NCBI GenBank assembly: GCA_030625885.1
Contig: DAOUPZ010000001.1
Coordinates: forward strand, 186,001 to 250,000
Origin: Clostridia bacterium
Lineage (GTDB): Bacteria; Bacillota; DAOUPZ01
DNA length: 64,000 nucleotides
Direction of reading: 5' to 3'
The notes beneath the pieces were generated by a model. That model was given only the letters and a program-made list of their open reading frames with translations, searched no databases and was not told the origin of the DNA. Positions within the stretch are counted from its first letter, which is position 1; each line of letters starts with the position of its first letter. The translations under genes were made by a program, and so were the position numbers. Shown here piece by piece: positions 61,453 to 64,000 of the stretch.

Positions 61453-62295
61453 ATGGGGTTAGTAAAACAATTGGATAAAGATACGTTATTTATTGCAGGT
61501 GAGAATAATGCACTTATTTGGGAAAAAACAGCTTTTGATCCCAGTGTTGATATTGAGCATTTTGAGGATAAAAAAATTGAGCGGGTTTATATTTCCCATG
61601 GACATGCTGATCATTTTCGTCAAGCAAGTTATTTAAGAGAAAAAGGGGCGAAGATATTAACAGCTAAGAAGGAGTCTGTTTTTGTGGAAGATCCTACCAT
61701 GAACGTGCGTGCTATGTTTAGCTGGGCTGCATTACCGCCTAAAATGGTAACGCGCTTTTTCCGTGGTGAGGGTTGTAAGGTAGATGGGTATACGGAGGAT
61801 GACATAGATAGCTCAATTATTTCTATCCCCTTACCGGGACATTCAGTAGGACACTTAGGTTTTCTTTTGCCGAACAAAGTTCTTTTCAGCGGAGATGCAT
61901 TATGGCCAAAAGAATTATGGGACATATTCCCTTTTCCTTATACGATTGATATTAATCAGGCCCGCAATTCTTTGAAAAAGATCAAAACATTAGATTTCGA
62001 ATGGTTAATTCCCGCTCATGGTAGTCTCCTTTCACATTCTGAAAGTTTAGAAAATATCGATTATCATTTAAAACGATTGGATATGATAGATGAAATGATA
62101 TTAAATTTCCTCTCATCTCCTTTAAAAACCGAAGAATTAGCAGAATCGTTATCGAAACAGCTTAATCTAATTAATCGTTTAAACCAATATTGGTTAACGA
62201 TTGTCATATTAAAAGGTTTTCTTTGCAGCTTATATGAACGGGGTTTGATTTCATGTGAGTATGATGAATATCAGGCAAAGTGGGTTAAGGAATAA
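61453..62295 (+). CDS. MBL-fold hydrolase controlled by a T-box
   Basis: About 280 residues. Metallo-beta-lactamase-fold site SHGHADHF (HxHxDH) with GHSVGHLG, FSGDALWP and PAHG. The C-terminal 75 residues resemble a winged helix, as in the homologous protein at 15251. ATG 61453 has AAGAAAGGA nine bases upstream; it lies 27 bases after the T-box terminator, so it is the regulated gene. A link to amino-acid supply is implied by the leader, for example hydrolysis of an amino-acid-derived thioester, but no direct evidence exists. Confidence 0.82.
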   Translation: MGLVKQLDKDTLFIAGENNALIWEKTAFDPSVDIEHFEDKKIERVYISHGHADHFRQASYLREKGAKILTAKKESVFVEDPTMNVRAMFSWAALPPKMVTRFFRGEGCKVDGYTEDDIDSSIISIPLPGHSVGHLGFLLPNKVLFSGDALWPKELWDIFPFPYTIDINQARNSLKKIKTLDFEWLIPAHGSLLSHSESLENIDYHLKRLDMIDEMILNFLSSPLKTEELAESLSKQLNLINRLNQYWLTIVILKGFLCSLYERGLISCEYDEYQAKWVKE

Positions 62296-62298
62296 ACG

Positions 62299-62374
62299 TT
62301 CTCGGTTATCGGTTCTCAGGCTAAGGGAAAAAGGTAATACTTTGCTCTTGAACCTGAGAACTAATAACTGAGAA
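62299..62374. repeat. Foldback element with GGTTCTCAG-word arms (copy E)
   Basis: The left arm GTTCTCGGTTATCGGTTCTC (62299-62318, then AGG) and the right arm CCTGAGAACTAATAACTGAG (62352-62371, then AAC) are inverted. The words are the same type as those of copy D at about 40.7 kb. It lies between convergent genes and may act as a terminator. Confidence 0.65.
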
Positions 62375-62380
62375 CATTTT

Positions 62381-63112
62381 TTATTTTTTAATCCAGAGAT
62401 GATCGACATTAACATGTTGTAATGAACTTAAAAGTCGATCACGGACGCCAGGAATTTGCCTTTCAAGTTGTTGAATCAAATCTTTCATTTCTTGACGTTT
62501 TGTAGTTGCGGCAGCCGGACAAAGATAAGGTAGAATGGGAAATTCCAGATCTTTTACGACTTGTTTGATCGCATCTTCTTTTACATAAATCATGGGTCGT
62601 ATAACCGTAATGTTTTTGCGATCAAGATATGTTTTTGGCATAAAACAACTGTATCTTCCTTCGTAAAACATACATAACAATAACGTTTCAATAGCGTCAT
62701 CTAGATGATGACCCAGAGCAACTTTATTACAGTCAAGTGTAATCGCTGTATTATTTAAGGCACCGCGTCGCAATTTAGCACATAATGAGCAAGGATTTTT
62801 TTCTTGACGCGCCTCAAAGACAATGGGCGCGATTTGTGTTAATTCATGATGAAAAGGAACTTGGATTTCTTCACAAAACGTTTTTAAAGGGGTGAAGTCT
62901 TGTTCCCAACCCATACCCAGATGAATAGCTTGCAAAGAAAAATCTACTTTACTAATCCGCTGTAAATGGCGCAGTGCATATAATAAGGTAATACTGTCTT
63001 TCCCACCGGAAATGCCAACAGCAATACGGTCTTCTTGCTCTATCAGATTATAATCTCCTATAGCCTGACCAATTTTACGCCAGACTCTTTGATGAAATGG
63101 TTTGCGCATCAT
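62381..63112 (-). CDS. TtcA-like tRNA 2-thiocytidine / thiolation protein
   Basis: The 243-residue PP-loop ATPase has VGISGGKDSITLLYAL near residue 33, ALGHHLDDAIETLL, a CxxC in NPCSLCAKLRRG and a Cys in PYLCPAA. These are features of the TtcA group, which adds sulphur to tRNA via an Fe-S cluster; TtcA and related TtuA/TilS subtypes are hard to separate by eye. AAAGGAGAG precedes the ATG on the minus strand. The next gene, 26 bases downstream on the same strand as transcribed before it, is the NAGPA gene, so they may be linked. Confidence 0.82.
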   Translation of the reverse strand: MMRKPFHQRVWRKIGQAIGDYNLIEQEDRIAVGISGGKDSITLLYALRHLQRISKVDFSLQAIHLGMGWEQDFTPLKTFCEEIQVPFHHELTQIAPIVFEARQEKNPCSLCAKLRRGALNNTAITLDCNKVALGHHLDDAIETLLLCMFYEGRYSCFMPKTYLDRKNITVIRPMIYVKEDAIKQVVKDLEFPILPYLCPAAATTKRQEMKDLIQQLERQIPGVRDRLLSSLQHVNVDHLWIKK

Positions 63113-63138
63113 ACTCTCCTTTAAGAAAAATCTAATTT

Positions 63139-64000
63139 TTATTCTGGGACAATAATTAAGGCATCTGCAACTTTTCTTTGAATCCCACCTGAAGGAGAAT
63201 TAATCACTTCCCCTTCGATAACCATTGTAGTTGAACCGCCGCCATCAAGGTTAACGGCTTCTTCTGCTCCAAATTCTTTCATAATTTCTGCTAACTCTAC
63301 TAATGTTACCCCCATGCTTAAAGCGGGTTGACGTCCGTCTACCGTGACAAACAAAACTTTACCTCTTGAGGTCATACCAATCGCTGTACGAGGTGCGTGA
63401 GAATTAATAATGTCGGGTTTAAATAAGTCTTCCCATAATTCGGGTTCAACTAATCTGCCATTATCAATTAAACGCGGTCCTCCGTTTAATGCAAATCGTT
63501 CATCTTTATCAAATGGGGGATCAAAAATCCACTCCACATTAACTTGATCACCAATCTGTAAAGAAGTGAGCATTTCAATACTATTGCCATTAGCAGAAAT
63601 AATATAGCCCTCTTGTGGAATGATGCTATTACCAGTATCGGGATAAATATCGATGATTTCATTATCTTGAACAACCCATTCCCAACCAAATTCATTCGTA
63701 TGTGTTGTTTCTCCAGATTCAGGTGTATAAATAATAATTTCATCCATCATACGCTGGCGATTGATACCGTTTACAGGGTAATCTGTTTTATCAGTTGAAA
63801 TTAAACCACCTTTAAACTGCAAATCCTTTATTTTAAATTGTCCATTTTCCTCAAATACAATACGATCCCAGCTTTCAATTGGCTCTGTCAGTAACATTCC
63901 ATTATTGTATACTAAACCGACTGGCTTTCCATCCGTCAGATTAAAAAATGAACCGTTGACAGCAGCAATCGCATCAGTCCGTTCAGAAATATCACTGACT
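63139..64000 (-). CDS. Phosphodiester glycosidase (NAGPA-domain) protein, partial
   Basis: The frame stays open to the window edge, so the N terminus is missing. The visible part includes IAAVNGSFFNL and NLDGGGSTTMVIEGEVIN, the characteristic NAGPA (phosphodiester glycosidase) motifs, and RQPALSMGVTLVELAEIM. Such proteins are usually exported and may cleave phosphodiester-linked GlcNAc in cell-surface polymers. An internal methionine at 63897 is not the true start. The gene is on the minus strand and is followed by the TtcA-like gene. Confidence 0.88.
   Translation of the reverse strand, partial: VSDISERTDAIAAVNGSFFNLTDGKPVGLVYNNGMLLTEPIESWDRIVFEENGQFKIKDLQFKGGLISTDKTDYPVNGINRQRMMDEIIIYTPESGETTHTNEFGWEWVVQDNEIIDIYPDTGNSIIPQEGYIISANGNSIEMLTSLQIGDQVNVEWIFDPPFDKDERFALNGGPRLIDNGRLVEPELWEDLFKPDIINSHAPRTAIGMTSRGKVLFVTVDGRQPALSMGVTLVELAEIMKEFGAEEAVNLDGGGSTTMVIEGEVINSPSGGIQRKVADALIIVPE

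Overview
This window reads as chromosome from a low-GC, Gram-positive, strictly anaerobic Clostridia-type bacterium. The support is AGGAGG-like ribosome sites, frequent TTG/GTG alternatives, many intrinsic terminators, consensus sigma-A promoters, a T-box leader, ferredoxin-linked 2-oxoacid oxidoreductases, and a selenoprotein of the proline-reductase type. A PdaA-like deacetylase hints at sporulation. I do not assign a species. No rRNA, tRNA, CRISPR array, prophage or intact transposase was seen.

Layout. 1-8 kb: end of nth, a DUF4062 protein, an ABC-class ATPase, a PdaA-like lipoprotein, an AlbA/Schlafen-type regulator (minus strand) and a VanW protein. 8-14 kb: a CobW-type GTPase and a radical-SAM gene pair, each behind its own palindromic operator, then a LarA-family gene and a secreted protein. 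14-20.6 kb: the accessory core, with two gate-domain membrane proteins, a metallo-beta-lactamase-fold (MBL) hydrolase, an AraC regulator, a DMT transporter, a PrdA-like proprotein, a small protein and a PrdB-like selenoprotein read through an in-frame UGA. 20.6-29 kb: a glycosyltransferase, a CheY/CheX-like pair, a lipoprotein and a three-gene ABC exporter. 29-43 kb: housekeeping genes (guanine deaminase, Tex, YajQ, Na+ symporter, cold-shock protein, DEAD-box helicase, aconitase, pyruvate kinase, AzlCD). 43-58 kb: two aryl/acyl-CoA ligase plus 2-oxoacid:ferredoxin oxidoreductase modules, interrupted by trmL, pfk, murB, an EF-G-like gene and small acidic proteins. 58-64 kb: CAP protein, TcdA, a thioredoxin-reductase-like flavoprotein without NADPH motifs, a T-box-controlled MBL hydrolase, TtcA-like protein and a partial NAGPA-domain protein.

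How the genes may work together. The 2-oxoacid oxidoreductases and CoA ligases fit oxidative amino-acid fermentation producing reduced ferredoxin. The PrdA/PrdB-like pair fits the reductive (Stickland) half-reaction with an unknown substrate. It lacks the usual PrdC, PrdD, PrdE and proline racemase neighbours here and carries its own regulator and transporter. The flavoprotein at 60.2 kb could link ferredoxin to dithiols, which such reductases use.

Intergenic DNA is unusually structured. It contains a dispersed repeat with three copies, a second repeat with one empty and one REP-like-filled copy, a MITE-like hairpin, several very long perfect palindromes, and foldback elements whose arms are degenerate arrays of short words.
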